Part shown: positions 16,642 through 25,326 of the stretch, one piece after another
How positions within the stretch are numbered: position 1 is the stretch's first letter
How the letters are laid out: each line of letters opens with the position of its first letter
Assembly (NCBI GenBank): GCA_028532815.1
Contig: JAQQAS010000066.1
Span: 1-63,117 of the forward strand
DNA length: 63,117 nt
Direction: 5' to 3'
Source of the DNA: Pleomorphochaeta sp.
GTDB taxonomy: Bacteria > Spirochaetota > Spirochaetia > Sphaerochaetales > Sphaerochaetaceae
Notes under the pieces: generated by a model
Seen by the model: the letters and a program-made list of their open reading frames with translations, nothing else
Told to the model about the DNA's origin: nothing
Databases searched by the model: none
Made by a program: the position numbers and the translations under genes

Positions 16642-18215
16642 AAAAATTTCTACTACAAATATTAAGTATACTAGTTGTTGTTGTCTCTCCCTTAGCTGCG
16701 ACTTCTTACCCCTCTCTAGATATTGAATATCAGGTAGAAAAAGGGGAAGAAATTTTACTAAATAAAGATAAGTTGAATAATTTTATAGAACAATGGCAGG
16801 ACAACTCTTTTATTACCTTCTCTGAAGCACAAGCTAATTTGAGAAAGGCACTAATTGAGAAAAATCTTGATCTTGAACAAATGCAATCTTTATATAGAAT
16901 TCAGCAACAACAAATGCTATATCAACAAAGAGAGCAGGATTTTAAGATAGGTGTTTCTTCTCAACCGCTTTATTCTTTAAGCAGAAGTCTTAACCAAAGT
17001 ACAACGGGAGGATACGATCTATCTAATACATTTGCAGTTGGAGCAACTTTGTCTAAAAATCTTTCAACAGGTGGTTTAGCAAGTCTCAGTGCATCCTACA
17101 GTTCTTCATTAACAAATAATAGTAATTCAAGCTCCGATTGGACCTGGAGTCAAAGCCCATCAGCAAATATCACAATCAATCAACCCTTATGGATAGGGGA
17201 TGGTTTAATTGACCCTAATTATTATAAAAAACAGATTGAAAAGACTGAAATATCTAGCAAGAATGCAAAAATTTCATATGATCAGCTTTTAGATGCACTA
17301 GTGAATCAAGGAAATAATCAACTATCTACATTACAAACTCTAAAGGAGAGTAGATTTATATTAGGAGAGCAGCTTTTAATAGAGAGTACTGCCCTAAAAG
17401 ATGCTAAAAAAGATTTAGAAGAAGGTAGAATAAGTCGAAATGCATACGAGAGTAGAGTTCTAAATATTAATCAAATACAATATTCTCTCACTGAGGTCGA
17501 GAGACAAATAGAAGCTATAGAAGACTCTTTAAAAATACTCTGGAATAATTATGATTATCCTGATCAGATAATTATAGATAAAGACTTGTTTGAAAGTGTT
17601 CCTTCAATAATATTTGATAAACCACAACTTGTAAAAACTCTATTAGAAAATGACTATTTATATGCACAAGCTATTGGTAATCTTCGTTCAGCCGAAATAG
17701 ATGCAATGCTTAAAAATCCAAGTGATGCACCTATGCTTAGTCTATCTTTTCAAGTTTCTCCTTATTATAGTGCTGATTCTGGATCTAGTTTCTTTTCATC
17801 TTTTGAACAATTGTTTAGTGATGGTAGTCCACTATTCTCTCTATCAATAGGTTTTAGTGCTTCAGACTTTTCTAGATCTTCCACTAAATTATCTTCCTCT
17901 TTAGCTCAAGAGTCTGTTTTGCAAGCAAAAATTGAGGTTGAGAAAGTTAGAGATGATATAGAGCAACAGGTAGAAACAATTCAACGAAATGTAAAAAGCT
18001 TGTTACTTAATTTATCTATAGCTCAGTACGACTTTGAACAGCGCACAAATGATATAGAAGTAGAGCAAATTCGATTTGAAATAGGGATGGCAAATGAGAA
18101 TAGTATTAAAGCTAAGCAAATTGCTTGGTATGACTCTGCTTTTCTTATTTTGCAAAATTTAAGAGAGCTAAACTTAATAGCTTTAGATTTACAATCACGT
18201 GGTGTAGATATTTAA
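16638..18215 (+). CDS. TolC-family outer membrane efflux protein
   Basis: A 525-residue protein with a signal peptide ending near residue 22 (SPLAATSY). It has the two-fold TolC pattern: long amphipathic helices (about 57-100 and 195-290; then 320-350 and 425-515) around two strand segments rich in Ser/Asn/Gly (about 100-190 and 355-410). It forms the outer-membrane duct for the pump encoded just upstream, with which it overlaps by 4 bases. Similarity is strongest in the helical repeats; the family assignment rests on architecture and operon context. Confidence 0.85.
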   Translation: MKKFLLQILSILVVVVSPLAATSYPSLDIEYQVEKGEEILLNKDKLNNFIEQWQDNSFITFSEAQANLRKALIEKNLDLEQMQSLYRIQQQQMLYQQREQDFKIGVSSQPLYSLSRSLNQSTTGGYDLSNTFAVGATLSKNLSTGGLASLSASYSSSLTNNSNSSSDWTWSQSPSANITINQPLWIGDGLIDPNYYKKQIEKTEISSKNAKISYDQLLDALVNQGNNQLSTLQTLKESRFILGEQLLIESTALKDAKKDLEEGRISRNAYESRVLNINQIQYSLTEVERQIEAIEDSLKILWNNYDYPDQIIIDKDLFESVPSIIFDKPQLVKTLLENDYLYAQAIGNLRSAEIDAMLKNPSDAPMLSLSFQVSPYYSADSGSSFFSSFEQLFSDGSPLFSLSIGFSASDFSRSSTKLSSSLAQESVLQAKIEVEKVRDDIEQQVETIQRNVKSLLLNLSIAQYDFEQRTNDIEVEQIRFEIGMANENSIKAKQIAWYDSAFLILQNLRELNLIALDLQSRGVDI

Positions 18216-18283
18216 GAAAATTAGTATAGTTGAATAATTAAATATTTTAACAAGATCAAAAACCAAAGGTATATAATTATAAA

Positions 18284-18312
18284 AAGGGTTTAATTTAATT
18301 TTTTAAACCCTT
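18284..18312. terminator. 10-bp stem-loop after the RND operon
   Basis: AAGGGTTTAA (18284-18293) and TTAAACCCTT (18303-18312) form a perfect stem with a 9-base, A/T-only loop, 69 bases after the tolC-like stop. On the plus strand no T-run follows, whereas on the minus strand TTTTT does. It may therefore act weakly in the plus direction; it could also block antisense transcription. Confidence 0.5.
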
Positions 18313-18457
18313 AGATGGATATGGTTTTACCTATGTTAATTATTACTAATTGCATAAAATTGAAAATTATAAAATTATTGTTTATACTTTTGGATGAATA
18401 ATTTTACAAATTATTCAGCAATTTAAAATACTAAAATCTATTTATAGGATAAAAATT

Positions 18458-18781
18458 ATGAAAACTAATAAAAATCAAATTTGGGTTAAAAACGATAACA
18501 TAGATAAAGAAACTGCTTGTGAAGGAGTAGATAGAAAAATTTTAGCTTATAGTGAAGATCTAATGTGTGTTGAGAACTACTTCAAAGAGGGTGCAATTGG
18601 AGCTATGCACAACCATCCTCATACTCAAATTACATATGTGGTATCAGGTGAGTTTGAATTTACTATAGGTGATACTTTATTAAAACAAGATAGTATAATG
18701 CATGGATGTAAATGTCTTAAAGAGGGTGTTTTACTAGATATCTTTACTCCAATGAGAAAAGATTTTGTGCTAGAATTATAA
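18458..18781 (+). CDS. KdgF-like single-domain cupin, shortened
   Basis: A 107-residue cupin close in sequence to KdgF, which converts unsaturated uronates from pectin or alginate breakdown to their linear ketoacid form. The metal-binding motif is present (MHNHPHTQ, then GEFEFTIGD) as is the late histidine (MHG). Compared with the KdgF pattern DSVFIPxNVPHG, this protein reads DSIMHGCK, about six residues shorter between strands, which removes the usual FIPxNVP turn. It may be a variant or a recently damaged copy. AGGA lies 8 bases before the ATG. It stands alone. Confidence 0.75.
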   Translation: MKTNKNQIWVKNDNIDKETACEGVDRKILAYSEDLMCVENYFKEGAIGAMHNHPHTQITYVVSGEFEFTIGDTLLKQDSIMHGCKCLKEGVLLDIFTPMRKDFVLEL

Positions 18782-18805
18782 AATATTTTATATTTATAAA
18801 CCTCT

Positions 18806-18846
18806 TATTAATGTGGTAAATTTAAAGTAGCATTAATATTTTTTAA
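18806..18846 (+). terminator. Terminator of the cupin gene
   Basis: TATTAATG (18806-18813) pairs with CATTAATA (18831-18838), loop 17 bases, followed by TTTTTT. It lies 25 bases after the cupin stop codon. The stem is AT-rich and so weak. Confidence 0.5.
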
Positions 18847-18998
18847 AAATTGATTTTAATTTATTCTTATAAAATCTAAGTCCAATTTAGATGTTTAGAT
18901 AAAAGAGAAAAAATATTTAAAATACACACATTTTTAACAAATTGTAAAGTTGTATAGGTTTGCTTTCTAAATAGTAAAATTTTGTAGTATTTATTATC

Positions 18999-20030
18999 TT
19001 AAATATTTATCTGTTCAATAGTATTTAAATTATATGAATGAAGGGTAGTGGTTAATTCAATTAGATTTTCGTTTGGGACATTAAAAGGGATTGCACATTC
19101 AGGAGCAACAAATTTAACACCTTGTTTTAACAGTTTTATTGTTTCTTTTCTTATATCTTTTGGGTTACCTTTTCTAAGTAAATAAGGATTGTTTATAAAG
19201 CCTATTAACTCCATTTTTTTAATCATTTTATTTTTTGATTGAGCGTAATCATTTCTTGAATCTATATGAAGCATATCCATATTTGAAAGAGATAGTTTGT
19301 CTATTCTATCTTCTAAATTTCCACATACATGTAAAATTATAGGACCATAGTGTGAAAGTTCTGCCATTGCTTGTTGGTGGATTGGGAGGACAAATTCTTC
19401 GTATATCTGAGGAGATACTAAATCACAGGTTACATGATCAGCCCAAACAACAAAGTCAGCACCATTTTCAAATTGCTGCTTAGCAAAATTAATTGGAGAA
19501 TAAGATAATTCTTTAATAAAGTTTTTTATTACATTTGGATTTAATATAGTTTGCATGATAAGATTTTCAACACCAAATAAATGATAAGCTAAAGTCCAAG
19601 GTCCAATTACTTTTCCTATAATTGGTACTTTCTTATTATATTTTTGGTTTAATTTTTTTATAATTTTATTAAATTCTATATATTCTTTTTTTTCTAAAAA
19701 GTTTTTAGGAAGAGTAAAATCATCAATCTTCTTTATAGGTTTTTCAATAACTTGAGGCATTCCTTTTTTAAAACTGAAATCTATTTTGGCTCCTAAGGCT
19801 GCAGCTTCTAAATGAATTGAAAAATATGGGCTTAAAGAATCGAATCCTAATTCTTTATGCCCAGCAACAGCTAGATCATATGTTTCTATAGGATGTAAAT
19901 GAGCAGAGGGGAAAAATGCATTATTATTTTTCATTAATTCGTATGTAATAATACTTGTAGGGTTTAATGCAGGGAATGAATCAAAATCTTTGTTATTATA
20001 GGCTGCAAAAACTCTTTCATAGCTATTCAT
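18999..20030 (-). CDS. URO-D/MtaA-type family protein (corrinoid methyltransferase-like)
   Basis: A 343-residue TIM-barrel protein of the uroporphyrinogen decarboxylase superfamily, in the branch of MtaA/CmuA-like methyltransferases. The zinc ligands of that branch are in place: His234 and Cys236 in HVCG and Cys312 in PECAIP. It lacks the haem-pathway URO-D N-terminal signature. MtaA-like enzymes move methyl groups from corrinoid proteins; no corrinoid protein is encoded nearby. It follows the enolase in the same direction, but an intrinsic terminator lies in between and the T-run ends 2 bases before the Shine-Dalgarno GGAG, so expression depends on readthrough. A role linked to demethylation of the cluster's substrate is inference. 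Confidence 0.7.
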   Translation of the reverse strand: MNSYERVFAAYNNKDFDSFPALNPTSIITYELMKNNNAFFPSAHLHPIETYDLAVAGHKELGFDSLSPYFSIHLEAAALGAKIDFSFKKGMPQVIEKPIKKIDDFTLPKNFLEKKEYIEFNKIIKKLNQKYNKKVPIIGKVIGPWTLAYHLFGVENLIMQTILNPNVIKNFIKELSYSPINFAKQQFENGADFVVWADHVTCDLVSPQIYEEFVLPIHQQAMAELSHYGPIILHVCGNLEDRIDKLSLSNMDMLHIDSRNDYAQSKNKMIKKMELIGFINNPYLLRKGNPKDIRKETIKLLKQGVKFVAPECAIPFNVPNENLIELTTTLHSYNLNTIEQINI

Positions 20031-20043
20031 TTCATTTCTCCAT

Positions 20044-20077
20044 AAAAAAATGTATAAGAGCTATTAACTCTTATACA
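20044..20077 (-). terminator. Intrinsic terminator/attenuator between enolase and URO-D genes
   Basis: On the minus strand TGTATAAGAG (complement of 20068-20077) pairs with CTCTTATACA (complement of 20051-20060), with a 7-base loop and directly followed by TTTTTTT (20050-20044). The stem is a perfect 10 bp. The T-run ends just before the GGAG Shine-Dalgarno (20041-20038) of the URO-D gene, leaving no room for a separate promoter after it. Confidence 0.75.
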
Positions 20078-20121
20078 AAACAATAACATATAACGAGTGA
20101 ATTAAAAATAATAAATAATTC

Positions 20122-21426
20122 TTACTTTTTAATAATTCTGTCAAAAATGTTTTTTGAACTCCAAATTGCTTGAGATCCTAACAATTCTTCCATTCTTATT
20201 CCTTCATTCCATTTGACAGTTCTTTCTGTTCTTGCTACAGAACCAACTTTTAATTGGCCAGCATTGGTTGCAATAGCTAAATGAACAATAGTTGCATCTT
20301 CTACTTCGCCACTTCTTGCTGAAACTACAGGTAAGAAACCATTATTTTTGGTATACTCAATAGCTTCTAAAGTTTCTGTAATCGTTCCAATTTGATTCAT
20401 TTTAATTAAAACGGAATTGCAAATGTTGTTTTCTACACCTTTTTTGATTCTATCAATTCTTGTAGTAAACAAATCATCACCAATTAACTGAATTCTATTT
20501 CCAAGTTTTTCTGTTAAAAGTTTATTTCCTTCCCAGTCAAATTCGCTACAACCATCCTCAATTGATATGATAGGGTATTTGTCTACCCAAGAAACTAACA
20601 AGTCTACAAATTCGCTTGCTGTAAAACTTTTGTTTTCTAGGTTAAAGTGGTAAGTTTTAGTGTCTTTATCATAAAATTCACTACTTGCGATGTCCATTGC
20701 AATTGCGATATCTTCGTATGGTTTATACCCCGCAGTCTCAATAGCTTCAGTTAATAATTGTAAGCCTTCTTCATTAGTTTTAAAATCTGTTGGCCAAAAT
20801 CCACCTTCATCAGCTATGCTTAAAGGTTTACCATATTTTCTAAATACTTTCTTTGCAGCATTGTAGACATTAACTATCATTTCAATAGATTCTTCAAAAC
20901 TTTTTGCACTCATTGGAATAGCTAAAAAATCTTGAATATCAATGGAGTAAAGAGCATGGGCTCCTCCACCTATAATTTGTATTTGAGGTAGGGGGAGAAC
21001 TCTAGCTTGTGATCCACCTAAATATTGAAATAAAGGCATATTCTTAGCATTTGCCCCAGCGTATGCTATTGCCATTGAACAGCCTAAAATTGCATTAGCT
21101 CCAAGGTTTGATTTGTTTTCTGTACCATCTAAGTCAATCAATAGTTTATCTAATTCTGCTTGATTAAAAACATTTTTATTCAAAATCGCAGGCTTGATTA
21201 TTTTGTGTATATTATCAATTGCATTTCTAACACTTTTCCCATTTAAAATGTTAGGATTATTATCTCTTAATTCTAGAGCTTCAAAGGCTCCTTTAGAAGC
21301 TCCTGATGGTACAATTGCTCTTCCAAGTGTTCCATCTTCTAAAATTATATCTACTTCTATTGTTGGATTAGCTCTAGAATCATATATTTGTCTAGCTTTA
21401 ACGTCTGTTATTTTTTTAATGTCCAT
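20122..21426 (-). CDS. eno: Enolase paralogue with altered active site
   Basis: A 434-residue enolase, full length. Seen: Ser-41 loop SGASKGAFEALELRD, metal ligands Asp245 (AMDIA), Glu290 (SIEDG) and Asp317 (GDDLF), catalytic Glu207 (ADEGG) and Lys342 (IKMNQIG), and Lys393. Changes from the canonical enzyme: the ISHRSGE motif is VSARSGE (His to Ala at 370), the VDIQE motif is IDIQD (Glu to Asp at 166), and the GEHADN loop is GAHALYS. Canonical enolase interconverts 2-phosphoglycerate and PEP. The changes near the substrate pocket, and its place in a transporter-kinase operon, suggest dehydration of a related 2-phospho-hydroxy-acid. It could still be the housekeeping enolase; no other copy can be seen from this window. 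AGAGGAAAG precedes the ATG; 9 bases separate it from the kinase gene. Confidence 0.85.
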   Translation of the reverse strand: MDIKKITDVKARQIYDSRANPTIEVDIILEDGTLGRAIVPSGASKGAFEALELRDNNPNILNGKSVRNAIDNIHKIIKPAILNKNVFNQAELDKLLIDLDGTENKSNLGANAILGCSMAIAYAGANAKNMPLFQYLGGSQARVLPLPQIQIIGGGAHALYSIDIQDFLAIPMSAKSFEESIEMIVNVYNAAKKVFRKYGKPLSIADEGGFWPTDFKTNEEGLQLLTEAIETAGYKPYEDIAIAMDIASSEFYDKDTKTYHFNLENKSFTASEFVDLLVSWVDKYPIISIEDGCSEFDWEGNKLLTEKLGNRIQLIGDDLFTTRIDRIKKGVENNICNSVLIKMNQIGTITETLEAIEYTKNNGFLPVVSARSGEVEDATIVHLAIATNAGQLKVGSVARTERTVKWNEGIRMEELLGSQAIWSSKNIFDRIIKK

Positions 21427-21435
21427 GTCTTTCCT

Positions 21436-22443
21436 CTATTTTTCTAAAAATTTAATTAATTCAATAGCTTTTTTATAATCTGTTATTTCACTTGTCATCA
21501 ATGTTGATGCAATTGTTCTAACAAGTGATTTTTTTGGTTCGTCGTTTACCAAATATTCTACAGGAGATTTGCCGTCAACTCTTGCTAACATAAGCATTCC
21601 TAATAATTTAACAAAATAACTTAATACTTCATCTTTTTTCTCATAATTGCTTTCTTTAAAATAAATATCTAGCATGTAATCTAACATATTTAAATATGAA
21701 AGATTTTGTTTTGGAAATTTGATTGATTTAAGTACGAAATGGTTCGCAAAAAATGCTAGATCAAATACAGGATTTCCATAATGAGCAACTTCAAAATCTA
21801 AAATAAATATTTTTCTACCATCACACATTATATTTTTAGGAGAGTAATCACCATGAACTAAAGTAATTGATTGATCCATTAGTTCTTTTGATAATATATT
21901 TGCAATTTGATTAAATTGAGGGTGTTTTTTAACAGTAAATTCAATGTATGGTGAGATTCTTAAATCATAAAAGATTTTTTTGTCTTCAAATTCTGTTCTA
22001 ACATATTCATCCTTATTACATTTATTATGTACTTTAACCAAAGCTTCAATACTTTGTTTTGCTACTAGAAAATCTAAAATATTATCCATTAAATCTTCTT
22101 TCCACATTCTACAATGATCTGGAGCAGCGATTCTACCATAAATATAATTTGTTGAATCATAAAATAGTACTTCAGGAACACAATCTGGAGCAATGTCATG
22201 GTATATTTTATTGCTTAACTGTTCTACATACATTCTAGATGGATCGCATTTCCAATCTTCTTTTACTTTTAATTTAGAAAGAGATTGTTTAATTATTAAA
22301 TCTTTATCTTCAAGAGAAAGGAAAACTACTGTGCCAGAAACGCCTCCGGCACAATATTTTAAATCGTAATTTTGTCCTTCTCTGATGATATCCTTTTCTT
22401 TTAAATAAGAAACTAATGTTTCTTTATTTGAAATATCTATCAT
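21436..22443 (-). CDS. APH/choline-kinase-fold small-molecule kinase
   Basis: A 335-residue kinase of the aminoglycoside phosphotransferase/choline kinase superfamily. Seen: Gly-rich loop GGVSGTVV (33-40), Lys52 (IIKQ), catalytic loop HGDYSPKN (197-204) with Asp199, and metal site DFE (216-218) followed by FDLAFFANHF, a pattern shared with choline and methylthioribose kinases. It probably phosphorylates a hydroxyl of the compound brought in by the GntP-type permease. It lies 28 bases after that permease gene and 9 bases before the enolase gene. Substrate unknown; a glycerate-type acid fits the context (inference). Confidence 0.8.
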   Translation of the reverse strand: MIDISNKETLVSYLKEKDIIREGQNYDLKYCAGGVSGTVVFLSLEDKDLIIKQSLSKLKVKEDWKCDPSRMYVEQLSNKIYHDIAPDCVPEVLFYDSTNYIYGRIAAPDHCRMWKEDLMDNILDFLVAKQSIEALVKVHNKCNKDEYVRTEFEDKKIFYDLRISPYIEFTVKKHPQFNQIANILSKELMDQSITLVHGDYSPKNIMCDGRKIFILDFEVAHYGNPVFDLAFFANHFVLKSIKFPKQNLSYLNMLDYMLDIYFKESNYEKKDEVLSYFVKLLGMLMLARVDGKSPVEYLVNDEPKKSLVRTIASTLMTSEITDYKKAIELIKFLEK

Positions 22444-22471
22444 AAATATTTTCCTTTGATTATTTATATTT

Positions 22472-23812
22472 TTAGGCTACAAAAATTGATAAAATTAATA
22501 CTGATGCAAGAGCAAAACCTCCCATAACAAAAGATGTTGCTGTTACAGCCACATATCCTTTTTTCATGTCGAATCCTGCTAATTTAGTAACTGCCCAGAA
22601 ATAAGATCCTTGAGGGAAAACACCACACATACCACCAGCTGCAATTGAGATAACAGCTAATTCTGGAGATATACCAAGTGCGCCTAGAAGAGGAACCATG
22701 ATTGCTGCTGTTGTAGTTAGAGCTACAGTTGCAGATCCTTGAGCAATTAATACTAAAGATGAAACTAAGAAAGGTAAGATAACGCCAGGTAAACTTGTAT
22801 TAGAAATAATATCTGCAATAATGTTTGATACACCTGTTGCTTGTAAAATTTTTCCGAAACAACCAGCTACACCAGTAATTAATAATATTTCTGCACTTTT
22901 TTGAATTGCATTTGAAACCCATGTAGTTGTAACCTCTTCATTTAGTTTTTTTGGAAGAATAAATGAAATTAAACAACCAATTAATAAGGCTATGTATGGA
23001 GTTCCTACAAATTGTATAAATTTTGCAAATCCTACATCAGGAGTTTTTGCGTACATTAATACAAAAGATCTAACAATAATTAGAATAATTGGCAATATTA
23101 TTGGGAGATAGCATAAGAAAGTAGCTGGGGCATTTTTAACCTTTTCTTCAAAATCTTTTTCATTTTCTGCATCAATTACTTCATTATCAGCTAATTCAGG
23201 ATAATTCTTTTTTATGAATTTGGAATTACACCAAAAAACTGTTGTACCAACAATAACTACGACAGCAACTATTAAGCCATAAACCATTACAGTTCCTACA
23301 TCTGCTCCTAAAATACCAGCAGCGGCGATAGGTCCTGGGGTAGGTGGTACTAGTGTATGAGTTGTTAATAATCCACACATTAATGCTGTAACTAATACCA
23401 TGTACGGTATTTTTCCAACTTTTGAAATAGCTTTGATAACTGGATTTAAAATAACAAATCCTGAATCACAGAATGTAGGAATAGAAACAACACCACCTGT
23501 TATTGCACTTGCAATTGGTGCTCTTTTAATTCCAACTAATTTTAAAATTGAATTTGCAATCTTTTGAGCTGCTCCTGTTTGTTCAAGAACTTCTCCCATT
23601 ACAACTCCACAAACAATTACAATCCCAATGTATTGCATTGTTCCACCAAATCCTTGAGCAACGATTGTTGATACTTCTAATAAATCCATTCCTGAAGCAA
23701 TTCCTAATCCTAACGATACTATTAATAATGATAAAAAAGCATGTAAGTGCAATTTTGTTATTAATAGAATAAGAACTACGACACTCGTAATTAATAAAAA
23801 AATTTGAAACAT
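22472..23812 (-). CDS. gntP: GntP-family sugar-acid permease
   Basis: A 446-residue inner-membrane proton symporter of the gluconate permease family with about 12-14 helices; the family core is seen as GVVSIPTFCDSGFVILNPVI and GSATVALTTTAAIMVPL. Members take up gluconate, glycerate, idonate or related hydroxy acids. It is the first gene of a minus-strand operon with the kinase and enolase, and diverges from the CdaR/PucR-type regulator at 24040 over a 227-base spacer. AAAGGGG lies 7 bases before the ATG. Confidence 0.9.
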   Translation of the reverse strand: MFQIFLLITSVVVLILLITKLHLHAFLSLLIVSLGLGIASGMDLLEVSTIVAQGFGGTMQYIGIVIVCGVVMGEVLEQTGAAQKIANSILKLVGIKRAPIASAITGGVVSIPTFCDSGFVILNPVIKAISKVGKIPYMVLVTALMCGLLTTHTLVPPTPGPIAAAGILGADVGTVMVYGLIVAVVVIVGTTVFWCNSKFIKKNYPELADNEVIDAENEKDFEEKVKNAPATFLCYLPIILPIILIIVRSFVLMYAKTPDVGFAKFIQFVGTPYIALLIGCLISFILPKKLNEEVTTTWVSNAIQKSAEILLITGVAGCFGKILQATGVSNIIADIISNTSLPGVILPFLVSSLVLIAQGSATVALTTTAAIMVPLLGALGISPELAVISIAAGGMCGVFPQGSYFWAVTKLAGFDMKKGYVAVTATSFVMGGFALASVLILSIFVA

Positions 23813-24013
23813 AGGTAACCCCTTTTATTTTTTTATAGTTTGTGGTGGAAATGGAATTAATGCAAAGAAAAAATATTGTGCATTTATTACAAATATTATT
23901 AAAAATATTATGTAAAATATACATAATACATATTAAATAATGTTATATTACTAAATATAATTCAGTTTATGTTAAATATGACCAATTATATATTAAATTT
24001 TTATTAAATAGTG

Positions 24014-24019
24014 TATAAT
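24014..24019 (+). promoter_or_regulatory. -10 box of the CdaR/PucR-type regulator gene
   Basis: TATAAT at 24014-24019 lies 20 bases before the AAGGAAAA-led ATG at 24040. No clear -35 hexamer is visible, so activation or a weak promoter is likely. The region 23813-24039 must also hold the gntP promoter. Confidence 0.4.
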
Positions 24020-24039
24020 TTATCTAAAAGGAAAATTTT

Positions 24040-25239
24040 ATGATTTTAGATGTAAATTTTATACAATTTTTAATTGATGATTATTCAAAAGAAACTATTA
24101 AAATATTTGTATTTGATAAATATAATACTTTAATTGCCTCAACTTGGTATTCTGATTTAGATAAATATTTAAATTTAGCTAAATATTCTATAAACAATAA
24201 TAAACCAATTGTAGTTGAAGATATAGATATTAAATTAGCAAATAGTAGTATTTTTGCATTACCTTTTTCTTCAAGTAATAAAATAGAAGGAACAATAATC
24301 ATTGAGGGAGAAAAAGAAGAAATATCGACGATTGGTTATGCTTTAAAACAATCTTTTGAATCTATAATGTTATATAATAATTATAATAATATTTATAATG
24401 AGGATAAAGGAAATGATAAGTATAAGGTTTTAGTAGATTTATTATTAGATGAAACTTTTCAGGAAGAAAAAATCCAAAGCTTAATGAATAAATTAGAGAT
24501 TGATACTTCATTAATGTTTTCTGTTATTTGTATTGATTATATTTTTGAAAAAGCTAACTATTTTAATATTAATATTAATTTAGGTTATCAAAGTGAGATA
24601 ATTAATACAAAAGAAAAAATAGATCAATGTCTAAAAAGTATAAAGTATTTAACTACTCAAGATATAGTGGTTAGAAGAGGTCAAAATAGCTCAATAATTA
24701 TTAAATCATACTTGCCTGCAAGCGACTTAAATGAAATATATTTAGCCAATCAGAAAATTTGTAATGAGATAAACGAGGAATTATCTAAAATTGTTCCACT
24801 TGAATTTCATATTGCAAGTGGCGATGTTTACAGTAATATTAAAGAGATTAAAAACAGCTATTTTGAAGCTAAAACTATATTAAAAATAGCTAAACAATAT
24901 AATAAAGATGATAAAGTTTTAAATTTAAAATCTATTTTATTAGAAGATACTTTCCATTATTTAGATTCTCATATCATTAATAGACTAATTAATACAAACA
25001 TTAAAAAAATAGAAGAATCTGAGTTAAATATTGATGAGTTTATTCATTTAATTGATATATTTATTGATTGTAACTTTAATATTGCAAAAACCGCAAATAT
25101 TTCTCAACTTCATAGAAATACTATAAAAAATAAATTAGAGAAGTTGAAACATATAACAGAATTAGATCCTTCAAATAGTTTTTCTGATGCTTTTCTATTA
25201 AAAATGATTGCAATACATTATAAACAAACAAAAAAATAA
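24040..25239 (+). CDS. CdaR/PucR-type transcriptional regulator
   Basis: A 399-residue regulator. The C-terminal 60 residues hold the PucR-type helix-turn-helix (FNIAKTANISQLHRNTIKNK, about 345-365) and the middle (about 130-300) the degenerate GGDEF-like domain typical of CdaR/PucR proteins, including ASGDVYSNIKEIKNSYFEA. The N-terminal 110 residues look like a small sensor domain. CdaR in E. coli controls glucarate, galactarate and glycerate use, so divergent transcription from a GntP operon suggests control by the imported sugar acid or its product. Confidence 0.8.
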   Translation: MILDVNFIQFLIDDYSKETIKIFVFDKYNTLIASTWYSDLDKYLNLAKYSINNNKPIVVEDIDIKLANSSIFALPFSSSNKIEGTIIIEGEKEEISTIGYALKQSFESIMLYNNYNNIYNEDKGNDKYKVLVDLLLDETFQEEKIQSLMNKLEIDTSLMFSVICIDYIFEKANYFNININLGYQSEIINTKEKIDQCLKSIKYLTTQDIVVRRGQNSSIIIKSYLPASDLNEIYLANQKICNEINEELSKIVPLEFHIASGDVYSNIKEIKNSYFEAKTILKIAKQYNKDDKVLNLKSILLEDTFHYLDSHIINRLINTNIKKIEESELNIDEFIHLIDIFIDCNFNIAKTANISQLHRNTIKNKLEKLKHITELDPSNSFSDAFLLKMIAIHYKQTKK

Positions 25240-25326
25240 GATTAATATTATTTTATAAAGATCTTGCTATTTTATTTTGAAAAATGCTTTTTTGTTTTGT
25301 TATATATATGGCTAGAATATTTTGCA

